In this document: piece after piece, positions 1-6,331 of the stretch
How positions within the stretch are numbered: the first letter of the stretch is position 1
How the letters are laid out: each line of letters opens with the position of its first letter
Assembly (NCBI GenBank): GCA_002291495.1
Contig: DBAE01000191.1
Span: 7,400-15,130, forward strand
Direction of reading: 5' to 3'
From: Bacteriovoracaceae bacterium UBA1018
GTDB lineage: Bacteria; Bdellovibrionota; UBA1018
Length of the DNA: 7,731 bases
Position numbers and translations under genes: made by a program
Notes under the pieces: model-generated
The model's input: only the letters and a program-made list of their open reading frames with translations
Databases searched by the model: none
What the model was told of the DNA's origin: nothing

Positions 1-351
1 GTTCTGACACTCGCACTCCGCGATGCCAAGTTAAATGGAAAGGCTAAGTTCCTGAACGATCTCAACTTTGAAAAAGCAAACCGCATTTCATATCTGGAGC
101 TTCTCACTCCTGAGGATATTCTGTACGAACCTCGTACAAGCTATAATACGGCAGCCTACTCGAGTTCTTACTCGAGCTCTAATTCATCTGGCCTCAATAT
201 AGTCGCTGATATGGATGAAGGCATGAAACCTTCACTTGGCTTAGGCTCTGGCCTCAGCATGGATCTCACCGACGGAAGCATGAAAATTAATCTAGGCGGC
301 GGGATAACCTTTGATACCGACGGAGATGGCTTCGGTATCAAGTTATTCTAA
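1..351 (+). CDS. C-terminal end of an unrecognised Ser/Gly/Asp-rich protein (5' end outside window)
   Basis: Frame 1 is open from the first base to the TAA at 349-351, giving the last 116 residues of a protein that begins upstream. I do not recognise the family. The first 50 residues look like an ordinary mixed helical segment. A Ser/Tyr-rich linker follows (two YSSS units, then NSSG, about residues 53-64). The tail is rich in Gly and Asp and contains imperfect repeats of the type SGL..., DG.MK, LG.G (residues 64-83 and 84-101), plus a degenerate third unit with DTDGDG (105-110). The alternating polar and hydrophobic pattern suggests beta-strands joined by turns, as in surface or outer-membrane-associated proteins; this is inference. 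DTDGDG resembles a calcium-binding loop, but one short match proves little. The final codons also form a strong hairpin, and the 3' end overlaps the convergent gene by 9 bp. Confidence is high that this is coding and low on function. Confidence 0.75.
   Translation, partial: VLTLALRDAKLNGKAKFLNDLNFEKANRISYLELLTPEDILYEPRTSYNTAAYSSSYSSSNSSGLNIVADMDEGMKPSLGLGSGLSMDLTDGSMKINLGGGITFDTDGDGFGIKLF
157..180 (+). repeat. Tandem 12-bp direct repeat encoding YSSS-YSSS
   Basis: Two adjacent 12-bp units (157-168 and 169-180) are identical at 11 of 12 positions, both beginning TACTCGAG. In frame they encode Tyr-Ser-Ser-Ser twice, forming the low-complexity linker of the partial gene. Such units can arise by slippage, and the copy number may vary between strains; that last point is inference. 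Confidence 0.7.
311..349 (+). terminator. Hairpin with U-rich tail at the 3' end of the partial gene (possible intrinsic terminator)
   Basis: TTGATACCGA (311-320) is perfectly complementary to TCGGTATCAA (332-341), giving a 10-bp stem with an 11-base loop. It is followed directly by GTTATTCT (342-349), a T-rich but interrupted tract. On the + strand this resembles a rho-independent terminator embedded in the last codons of the gene. The same hairpin lies immediately after the stop codon (343-345) of the convergent - strand gene, but there it is followed by AGGTTATCCC, which is not a U-tract. Termination should therefore be weaker in that direction, or the hairpin may only protect the mRNA 3' end. 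The stem is certain; the terminator role is inferred. Confidence 0.55.
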
Positions 352-813
352 CGCGTCTTCTTCTGAATTTGGGCAGCGTCGGATCTCATCGAGTTGCCTG
401 AAAAACGCATCAGTCGCATTTGAATATAATTGATGTTGAGTCTGCACGCCCTGTCTTCTCTGCTTTTTTGAACGTCGAATGGAAGAAGAAGGAACCTCGC
501 CTGCCAGTGGAAGAATCATGTTACCTGACTCATCGTCGTGGCTATTCAACTTAAGTTGGATCTGATTCTCACGGACCAAGTGCTCCATAGTAAGTGTGTA
601 ATCACACGGTTGCATGTAAACACATACCGAGTAACCACGCTTCACAAGAATTTCTTCGATGGAGTCGTAAAAGATCAGCATCTTTTCTTCATTCCAATCT
701 GGAATGGTCTGACTATGCAACCAATGGATACCAGAAATATCCACCTTGCAGTCTTCCGATGCCAAAGTCGTGTTGGCTAAGAAAAGTGCCAGAAAAACGA
801 ATACTGATCTCAT
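343..813 (-). CDS. Small exported protein of unknown function (156 aa)
   Basis: This leftward gene encodes 156 residues and ends in TAA (343-345). I chose the ATG at 811-813 because GGTGGA lies 5 bases before it and the signal peptide begins right there. A longer form would start at GTG (847-849) with no ribosome binding site. Residues 1-19 form a Sec-type signal peptide (Arg-2, hydrophobic core VFVFLALFL, likely cleavage after TTLA or LAS). There is no lipobox, because Cys-22 is not preceded by a lipoprotein motif. The mature part has Cys-22, Cys-64, Cys-70 and Cys-147, which could form two disulfides in the periplasm. A basic stretch, RRSKKQRR (113-120), may be an exposed loop. I do not recognise the family. 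The gene diverges from alaS and converges on the preceding gene. It is probably real, given its signal peptide and ribosome binding site. Confidence 0.7.
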   Translation of the reverse strand: MRSVFVFLALFLANTTLASEDCKVDISGIHWLHSQTIPDWNEEKMLIFYDSIEEILVKRGYSVCVYMQPCDYTLTMEHLVRENQIQLKLNSHDDESGNMILPLAGEVPSSSIRRSKKQRRQGVQTQHQLYSNATDAFFRQLDEIRRCPNSEEDALE

Positions 814-830
814 TAATTTCCACCCCCAGG
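814..830 (-). promoter_or_regulatory. Ribosome binding site deciding the start of the small exported protein
   Basis: Read on the - strand, the sequence before the ATG is CCTGGGGGTGGAAATTA. It contains GGTGGA (819-824) with a 5-base spacer. The upstream GTG alternative (847-849) has no purine-rich sequence at this distance, so the ATG at 811-813 is preferred. Confidence 0.55.
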
Positions 831-878
831 TAAAGCAATTACTGCGCACCGGTCGGCAAGTAAAGGGTTATTCATAAT

Positions 879-899
879 GAGGATTTCGCTCCGATCCTC
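879..899. repeat. 6-bp inverted repeat in the divergent promoter region
   Basis: GAGGAT (879-884) pairs with ATCCTC (894-899) across a 9-base spacer, with one further G-T pair possible inside. It could be an operator half-site pair or a stem-loop in the leader of the leftward gene. It is short enough to be chance. Confidence 0.3.
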
Positions 900-901
900 T
901 A

Positions 902-948
902 ACCCAACCAAAACACTACGCTATCGTACATAAATATTGACCCAACCA
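902..948. repeat. Direct repeat ACCCAACCA, two copies 38 bp apart
   Basis: Identical 9-mers occur at 902-910 and 940-948 upstream of alaS. The second overlaps the only -35-like hexamer (TTGACC, 937-942). They could be binding sites for a regulator, but nothing else supports this. Confidence 0.3.
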
Positions 949-1009
949 GGCGATTTGCCCTAACTCGGGGTTGCCTGAAAGGCTCCACACAAGCTATTAA
1001 TGACGGACT

Positions 1010-3715
1010 ATGCAAACGGCAGAAATTCGTTCTCGGTTCCTCAATTATTTTAAGAAAAATGCTCATCAAGTGGTCGAGAGCTCCTCGCTCGTTCCTCAGA
1101 ATGATCCTAGCTTGCTCTTTGTGAATGCCGGCATGGTGCAATTCAAGGATGTATTCCTAGGAAAGGATCCACGCCCCTACACTCGCGCCACAACTTCTCA
1201 AAAGTGTGTTCGCGCAGGCGGTAAACACAACGACCTCGAGAACGTCGGATTTACTGCACGTCATCACACCTTCTTTGAAATGTTAGGAAACTTCTCGTTC
1301 GGCGATTACTTCAAAAAAGAAGCAATTCACTTTGCGTGGGAGTTCATCACTCAAGAGCTAAAGCTCCCGAAAGATCGCCTGTACGTTACAGTGTTTGAGA
1401 CTGACGACGAAGCTGCCGAAATTTGGAATAAGCAAGAAAACGTTCCGATGGATCGCATTTACCGTTTCGGCGAGAAGGATAATTTTTGGTCCATGGGTGA
1501 TACCGGCCCATGCGGACCTTGTAGCGAGATTTTCATCGATCGTGGCCAACAGTATTCATGTGGCAAACCGACCTGTGGCATGGGTTGCGATTGCGACCGG
1601 TTTATCGAGTTTTGGAACTTGGTGTTCATGCAATTTGATCGCGACGCCAAAGGAAAACTCACTCCCCTTCCAAAGCCATCCGTAGATACAGGTGCTGGTC
1701 TCGAGCGGATTGCAATGATCCTTCAGGAAGTTGAAACCAACTACGACACAGATATTTTTCAGTCCATTATTCAAAAAACTGCAAAGCTTGCAGGCATCGC
1801 CTACGACGTGAAAGAAGAAACAGCTGTCTCCTTTCGCGTTATTGCGGACCACTCTCGTGCTGCAGCTTTCTTAATCAGTGACGGCGTCCTTCCATCCAAC
1901 GAAGGACGTGGGTACGTTCTCCGACGCATCATGCGACGAGCAATTCGTCACGGTAAGAAGCTTGGATTTACTGGTCCTTTCTTACATAAGACTGCTGGAT
2001 ACGTAATCGACCAGATGAACGAAGCTTATCCTGATCTTAAGGAAAAACGCGCGTTCATCGAAAAAGCAATCATCGCTGAAGAAGAGCAGTTTTTCAGAAC
2101 TCTTGAGCGAGGCTTGGCTCTTCTGGACGAAGAAACCGCAAAGCTATCAAAGGCAAACTCCATCCTTCCTGGCGAAATTGCTTTCAAGCTTTACGATACT
2201 TATGGATTTCCTCTCGACCTCACTCGCGTGATCTGCGCTGAGCGCGGATTTACCATCGATGAAGTTGGCTTTGAAAAAGCGATGGAAAAGCAGCGTGAAG
2301 AATCTCGTAAACACTGGAAGGGATCAGGCCAAGAAGCCCTGGATGCGATTTACCTTGAGCTTGCTAATGAGCTTAAAAAATCTGGCAAACTGCCTAAATT
2401 TACTGGCTACGAAAACATCCTTGGCCAATCCGAGTGTCTCGCAATCTTAGTTCCTGAAGAAAAAGGAATGAAGCGAGTCAATATCTTCCAGGCTCCATCA
2501 CTCGCGGCGACTGCTGATAGCACCGAAAAAGGCGTCATCATTGAAGCGATCTTTTCCGAAACTCCATTCTATGGTGAAAGCGGCGGCCAGGTAGGTGACC
2601 GTGGTCGAGTGGTTAGCGGAGACTTCGAAGGTGAAGTGATTGACGTTCAGAAACCGGTTCCAGACTTAGTTGTAGCGCACATCCGTCCGATCAAAGGATC
2701 CATTGCGACTGGCAAGGTCTATCGTCAAGAAACAGACCAGCGATTGCGTGCCCTCACGGCTCGTAATCATACAGCAACACACTTGCTCCACTGGGCTTTG
2801 CGTGAACTCCTTGGGACTCACGTCAAACAAGCAGGATCTCTCGTCGCTTCAGACTTATTGCGGTTTGACTTCACTCACTTTAACCCATTGACTGAAGCTG
2901 AAATTCAAAAGATCGAAGACATGATCAACGAAAAGATTTGGGCTTCACAAGCCGTCGCCAAAAAAGAAATGCCTAAAGACGAAGCCATTGCTGCTGGTGC
3001 GATTGCATTTTTCGGTGAGAAATATGGCGAAAAGGTTCGTGTGGTGCGCGTTGGAGATTTTTCTACCGAACTTTGTGGCGGTACTCACGTCGATAACTCG
3101 GCTGAGATCCATCTCTTTAAGATCGCAAGCGAGACCGGCATCGCAGCTGGAGTAAGACGCATTATTGCTTATACATCCCAGGGTGCTTTCGATTATTTAC
3201 GATCACGGGATCAACAACTCAAAAATGTTCGCGATAAGATCAAGGCGACCTCCACAGACGAAGTACTGGGCCGCATCGATAAGATCTTAGCGAACGAAAA
3301 AGAGCTACGTAAACAAATCGAAACATTCCACGCCAAGAGCGCCGGAAATGAAGTAGACGAGATGCTTGGTAAAGCCAAAGACATTGCAGGTGGTCGATTG
3401 GTCGCTTCGATCTGCGCTCCAGATGCTCAAGGCATTAAGCGTTTAAGAGATCTAGCTGACCGCTTGAAACAAAAGGCACCTGACTCAGTGGTTGTCCTTG
3501 GAATGAAGGATCCAGAATCTGAGAAAGCATCACTTCTTGTCGCAGTGGGACCAAAAGCTCCCAACAAACTGGGTGCAAATGACATCCTCAAACAACTTGC
3601 ACCTCTGATTGAAGGCAAGGGCGGCGGAAAACCCGATCTAGCGCAGGCCGGCGGAACAAAAGCGGCAGGCCTGAAAGATGTCTTAAGTGCAGCAGAAAAG
3701 ATGATTTTAGGATGA
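1010..3715 (+). CDS. alaS: Alanyl-tRNA synthetase, full length (901 aa)
   Basis: This cytoplasmic class II synthetase attaches alanine to tRNA-Ala and removes mischarged Ser or Gly. The N-terminus (AEIRSRFLNYF, then SSSLVPQNDPSLLFVNAGM at 24-42) is the canonical AlaRS start, which fixes the ATG at 1010. The catalytic core includes RHHTFFEMLGNFSFGDYF (84-101), GDTGPCGPCSEI (163-174), WNLVFMQF (202-209) and DTGAGLERIA (226-235). The editing domain shows SGGQVGDRG (524-532) and the zinc-site residues His-587 and His-591 (HTATH) with Cys-689 and His-693 (CGGTH). The C-terminal DHHA1-type domain ends in the hallmark GGGKPDLAQAGG (871-882). Length is slightly above the 876 residues of the E. coli enzyme. 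All key motifs are intact. A cysteine-rich insertion at 184-195 (Cys-184, 189, 193, 195) is absent from the E. coli protein. The TGA stop (3713-3715) overlaps a possible ATG of the next gene, so the two are co-transcribed. Confidence 0.98.
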   Translation: MQTAEIRSRFLNYFKKNAHQVVESSSLVPQNDPSLLFVNAGMVQFKDVFLGKDPRPYTRATTSQKCVRAGGKHNDLENVGFTARHHTFFEMLGNFSFGDYFKKEAIHFAWEFITQELKLPKDRLYVTVFETDDEAAEIWNKQENVPMDRIYRFGEKDNFWSMGDTGPCGPCSEIFIDRGQQYSCGKPTCGMGCDCDRFIEFWNLVFMQFDRDAKGKLTPLPKPSVDTGAGLERIAMILQEVETNYDTDIFQSIIQKTAKLAGIAYDVKEETAVSFRVIADHSRAAAFLISDGVLPSNEGRGYVLRRIMRRAIRHGKKLGFTGPFLHKTAGYVIDQMNEAYPDLKEKRAFIEKAIIAEEEQFFRTLERGLALLDEETAKLSKANSILPGEIAFKLYDTYGFPLDLTRVICAERGFTIDEVGFEKAMEKQREESRKHWKGSGQEALDAIYLELANELKKSGKLPKFTGYENILGQSECLAILVPEEKGMKRVNIFQAPSLAATADSTEKGVIIEAIFSETPFYGESGGQVGDRGRVVSGDFEGEVIDVQKPVPDLVVAHIRPIKGSIATGKVYRQETDQRLRALTARNHTATHLLHWALRELLGTHVKQAGSLVASDLLRFDFTHFNPLTEAEIQKIEDMINEKIWASQAVAKKEMPKDEAIAAGAIAFFGEKYGEKVRVVRVGDFSTELCGGTHVDNSAEIHLFKIASETGIAAGVRRIIAYTSQGAFDYLRSRDQQLKNVRDKIKATSTDEVLGRIDKILANEKELRKQIETFHAKSAGNEVDEMLGKAKDIAGGRLVASICAPDAQGIKRLRDLADRLKQKAPDSVVVLGMKDPESEKASLLVAVGPKAPNKLGANDILKQLAPLIEGKGGGKPDLAQAGGTKAAGLKDVLSAAEKMILG

Positions 3716-3718
3716 GTC

Positions 3719-3746
3719 TGAGTCATGATGGAAGCATCATGACTCA
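3719..3746 (+). promoter_or_regulatory. Perfect 12-bp hairpin at the alaS / binding-protein junction covering the start codon
   Basis: TGAGTCATGATG (3719-3730) is fully complementary to CATCATGACTCA (3735-3746), with the loop GAAG (3731-3734). It starts four bases after the alaS stop codon. The 3' arm contains the probable start codon of the next gene (ATG, 3739-3741), and the loop holds most of its GGAAG ribosome binding sequence. A ribosome finishing alaS would cover the 5' arm and open the stem, so this looks like a translational coupling device. It is not followed by a T-tract (CTCTCGTTTC), so it is unlikely to be an intrinsic terminator. As DNA it is also a long palindrome that a protein could bind. 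The structure is certain; the role is inferred. Confidence 0.7.
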
Positions 3747-5535
3747 CTCTCGTTTCAAAAAGTCTCTTTGGGCGTTTTGTGCTTTTGCAATCGGAACTGG
3801 CGCCATTAACGCCGTCTGGAATTCTCAGTCCGTAGGTGCACCACGAGTCGATTCTCGACAGATCTATCGCGGCATGATTAAGGACGAAGTAAAGTCTTTT
3901 GATCCTGCTATCGCATTTGATCCGATTAGTCTTAGTCTCATGCCAGGGATCTTTGAGGCCCTCTATCAATACAAATACACGTCAGATGAATATGTGATGG
4001 AACCTCTTTTGGCTTCGGACCTTCCGACGATTTCAAACAATCGCCTCAAGGTCATGATTCCAATTAAGGCGGGTGTGAAGTTTCATGACGATGCGGCCTT
4101 TGCGGCTACAAAAGGCAAAGGTCGAGAACTTAAGGCTCAAGACTTTGTCTATGCCTTTAAACGTCTCGCCGATCCAAAGACTGAATCTTCAGGTTGGTGG
4201 ATCTTCGACAAGAAAATTAAAGGCCTCAATGAGTTTCGAGAAAAGCTATCCAAAGCATCAAACAAAGAAGAGCATGCCAAGATCTTTGCTTCAGAGATCG
4301 CAGGACTAAAAGCACTCGATGATCGCCGTCTCCAAATCCAACTGACTCAACCTTACCCTCAACTCTTGTATATTCTTGCGATGAGCTTTACTGCCCCTAT
4401 GGCCCACGAAGTGGTAGCCAAGTATGGTGACTCAAAAGGCCAAGTGCATGATCACCCCGTAGGGACCGGTCCGTTTTATCTTAAAAAATGGGACCATGGT
4501 TTTAAGATCACACTTGCTCGCAATCCAACTTATCATCCTGAATTTTATCCCATCAAAAGTGGACCCGACTCGGGCAAACCTTTGCCATTTTTGGATGAAA
4601 TCCAAGTTCAAATTATGCGTGAGCAACAGCCTGCGTGGCTCGGTTTCTTACGTGGCGAAATTGACTACTATCAACTTCCAAAAGATAGCTTTGAAAAAGC
4701 GCTTAAAAACCGCACTGAGCTCTCTCCCGGACTCAAACAAAAAGGCATCAAACTGAGAATTGAAACAGGCGTGGTATCGCACTATCTTTTGTTCAATACG
4801 AAAGTCGCCGTCCTCAATAATAAATATTTAAGGCAGGCGATCTCCTCTGCCATTGATCGCGAGCGATGGATTGATATCTTTACGAGTGGTCGTGCTAAGA
4901 AAGCTACGACTGCCCTTCCTCCTGGCATTCCGGATCGCGTGAAAAATGCGAAGCTCAAGTATGACTTTGATTTAGTGCGAGCCAAAGAGCTTCTTAAAAA
5001 AGCTGGCTACCCAGAGGGTAAAGGACTTCCGCAAATCACTCTCGATATGCGTGGAGCAGACACGATCACACGTCAGCTCGGAGACTTTTTCACAAAACAA
5101 CTTGCTGCGATCGGCGTAAACCTCAACGTCACCTACAACACTCTGCCTATGTATCTTGAAAAAGCTCGCGAGGGCGGATTGCAGATGGCCTATGGTGCCT
5201 GGTCGATGGACTATCCAGATCCACAAAACATGTATCAGCTCTTATATGGCCGTTACACCCCTCCAGGCCCCAATCTCGCGCAGTACGATCACCCGGAGAT
5301 GAATAAGCTCTACGAAAAAATGGCAGTCATGGAAGCGGGGCCAGAAAGAGCTGCTGTGATCGCAAAGATGGATCAGCTCCTTCAAGAAGAGACCCCATGG
5401 GTCTTGGGTTACCATCATGTGGACTATCAAGTCCTTCAACCTTGGTTATTTAATTATCACGGCACTGACATTATCATGAATAAATACAAATACTTGCGCG
5501 TCGATAATGAGATCAAGGCGCAGTATAAAGAGTAG
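3739..5535 (+). CDS. ABC transporter substrate-binding protein, peptide/nickel family (SBP_bac_5 type), 598 aa
   Basis: This is a periplasmic solute receptor of the OppA/DppA class, which hands peptides or similar ligands to an ABC permease. Family features, numbered from the ATG at 3739: FDPAIAFDP (54-62), GVKFHDD (112-118), PVGTGPF (240-246), NPTY (262-265), FNTK (352-355), LRQAISSAIDRE (364-375) and DYPDP (491-495). The N-terminus is a Sec signal (RFKK, then a hydrophobic stretch SLWAFCAFAIGTGAINAV). Its Cys lies in the core without a lipobox, so the mature protein should be soluble. I prefer this start because GGAAG lies four bases upstream; an ATG at 3712 overlapping the alaS stop (ATGA) would add nine residues but has no proper ribosome binding site. 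At 598 residues it is longer than many family members. No permease or ATPase gene follows, so the partner must be encoded elsewhere. The ligand cannot be told from sequence; peptides are the default. Confidence 0.92.
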   Translation: MTHSRFKKSLWAFCAFAIGTGAINAVWNSQSVGAPRVDSRQIYRGMIKDEVKSFDPAIAFDPISLSLMPGIFEALYQYKYTSDEYVMEPLLASDLPTISNNRLKVMIPIKAGVKFHDDAAFAATKGKGRELKAQDFVYAFKRLADPKTESSGWWIFDKKIKGLNEFREKLSKASNKEEHAKIFASEIAGLKALDDRRLQIQLTQPYPQLLYILAMSFTAPMAHEVVAKYGDSKGQVHDHPVGTGPFYLKKWDHGFKITLARNPTYHPEFYPIKSGPDSGKPLPFLDEIQVQIMREQQPAWLGFLRGEIDYYQLPKDSFEKALKNRTELSPGLKQKGIKLRIETGVVSHYLLFNTKVAVLNNKYLRQAISSAIDRERWIDIFTSGRAKKATTALPPGIPDRVKNAKLKYDFDLVRAKELLKKAGYPEGKGLPQITLDMRGADTITRQLGDFFTKQLAAIGVNLNVTYNTLPMYLEKAREGGLQMAYGAWSMDYPDPQNMYQLLYGRYTPPGPNLAQYDHPEMNKLYEKMAVMEAGPERAAVIAKMDQLLQEETPWVLGYHHVDYQVLQPWLFNYHGTDIIMNKYKYLRVDNEIKAQYKE

Positions 5536-5560
5536 CCAGGCAGTTACCCGACAAAATTGC

Positions 5561-5589
5561 TTTACTGTTAAGATCTCTTTGGATATATC
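5561..5589 (+). promoter_or_regulatory. Candidate promoter for the four-cysteine protein gene
   Basis: TTTACT (5561-5566) and TATATC (5584-5589) each match four of six bases of the sigma-70 consensus and are separated by 17 bp. They lie in the 81-bp gap after the binding-protein gene, about 30 bases before the ATG. No terminator is visible in this gap, so read-through from alaS is also possible. Confidence 0.3.
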
Positions 5590-5616
5590 TCCGGCGCACT
5601 TTGGCTAAGGAGACGT

Positions 5617-6306
5617 ATGAAAAAGTTTTTAGCAGTTTTGGTAGTAGGATTTGTTTCGACTCATGCCTTTGCTGAAGAGCCACATAAAGAAATCAGCGCA
5701 AGAATATTTATGACCTTCAACATGCATGCTCTTTGCTCGTACGACCTGCTGAAAGATGACGCCAAAAAAGCAGACTACATACAGTGCATTGATGGATTAA
5801 AAGATGTCGAATCAGTGCTCACTAAATTGAAAGCAGAGGAAAACGGCGATACTATTGAGTATATTAATTCAATAATTTTGACATTGCCGACGGACAGTCA
5901 GGTTCATCACGCATCAAATGAGGTGACTGCCGAAGGAAACCTTTATTTACGTGTTGGAACGACCCAGGAAGAAATCGAATTTACTATTCTCAACTTGTCG
6001 AATGATTACAGAAAAGTTCGACGCTATTTTAAAGCTATTGGCTTTAAGAACATTGAAGGTATTCAGTGTAACGAAGATGAAGTTACCTTCGTTCAATGCG
6101 TAAACGCTATTTCTGGTCTAAAAGCACTTCTTAAGAAAGAGCCAAGACTCAAACAAGAGCTCGATGCCAGAGCCGATATTTTGATTTTTGGGGAAAAATT
6201 TAAAACTGCTCATTCCAAAGATTCGACGTTAGTTAACTTAAGAGTCGTTTCGACTCTCAAAGAGCTCAAAATACAACTTGAGAAGGCAATGAAAGAACTT
6301 CGATAG
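5617..6306 (+). CDS. Exported four-cysteine protein of unknown family, paralog A (229 aa)
   Basis: The start is supported by AAGGAG (5607-5612) four bases before the ATG. Residues 1-19 form a clear Sec signal peptide (KK, hydrophobic core, cleavage after AFA). I do not recognise the family, but it is plainly homologous to the protein encoded from 7163. Both share IS.RI near the mature N-terminus, a Y..C..LKD.E segment, VTAEG.LY (103-110), NDYR (129-132) and an F.QC segment. The cysteines (40, 57, 151, 161) are spaced 17, 94 and 10 residues apart, against 17, 93 and 10 in the paralog. The protein also seems internally duplicated: YIQCIDGLKDVESVLTK (54-70) resembles FVQCVNAISGLKALLKK (158-174). 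Each half is predicted to be a disulfide-linked helical hairpin followed by strands and a helix. The likely location is the periplasm or outside. The metalloprotease-like gene starts 25 bases downstream, suggesting one transcript. Confidence 0.88.
   Translation: MKKFLAVLVVGFVSTHAFAEEPHKEISARIFMTFNMHALCSYDLLKDDAKKADYIQCIDGLKDVESVLTKLKAEENGDTIEYINSIILTLPTDSQVHHASNEVTAEGNLYLRVGTTQEEIEFTILNLSNDYRKVRRYFKAIGFKNIEGIQCNEDEVTFVQCVNAISGLKALLKKEPRLKQELDARADILIFGEKFKTAHSKDSTLVNLRVVSTLKELKIQLEKAMKELR
6241..6257 (+). repeat. 7-bp perfect inverted repeat inside paralog A
   Basis: AGAGTCG (6241-6247) pairs with CGACTCT (6251-6257) around a TTT loop, within the last 22 codons of the gene. No T-tract follows (CAAAGAGC), so it does not look like a terminator. 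It might stabilise or attenuate the mRNA upstream of the metalloprotease-like gene, or be chance. Confidence 0.3.
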
Positions 6307-6331
6307 TTAGTAGTCCACCCCAAGACACACT

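Larger units (their letters stand above)
831..1009. promoter_or_regulatory. Divergent intergenic region between the small exported protein gene and alaS
   Basis: This stretch must hold the promoters for both divergent genes, but I see no convincing pair of -35 and -10 boxes. The best + strand element is TTGACC at 937-942, with no good -10 at 16-18 bases. Two structures stand out: an inverted repeat at 879-899 and a direct repeat of ACCCAACCA at 902-910 and 940-948. A small stem (GCCT-GAA-AGGC, 973-983) lies just upstream of alaS. The alaS start codon has only a weak purine-rich sequence before it (GACGGA at about 1002-1007). Confidence 0.35.

Noticed and set aside
105..348. C-terminal Phe of the partial protein as an outer-membrane beta-signal
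   Set aside because: The last residues (GFGIKLF) lack the alternating aromatic or hydrophobic pattern of that signal; Lys falls where a hydrophobic residue is needed.
594..607. GTGTG-TAAT-CACAC inverted repeat
   Set aside because: A five-bp stem inside a coding region with no T-tract; expected by chance.
538..833. Two + strand open frames of about 80 codons opposite the small exported protein gene
   Set aside because: The - strand frame has a signal peptide and a ribosome binding site, while these have neither.
814..849. GTG start extending the small exported protein by 12 residues
   Set aside because: It would place a non-signal sequence before the signal peptide, and no ribosome binding site precedes it.
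899..2000. Several 60-100 codon open frames in other frames over the alaS start and body
   Set aside because: They are shadows of alaS, whose protein is full length and rich in conserved motifs; none has a signal, motif or good ribosome binding site.
3719..3755. Hairpin after alaS as an intrinsic terminator
   Set aside because: The bases after the stem (CTCTCGTTTC) are not a T-run, and the next gene begins inside the hairpin.
3766..3786. Lipoprotein signal in the binding protein (Cys in WAFC)
   Set aside because: The residues before the Cys do not fit a lipobox, and the hydrophobic core continues beyond it.
3427..3969. 180-codon open frame on the - strand spanning the alaS/binding-protein junction
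   Set aside because: It lies antisense to two clear genes and gives a low-complexity Ser/Pro/Arg-rich translation with no family features.
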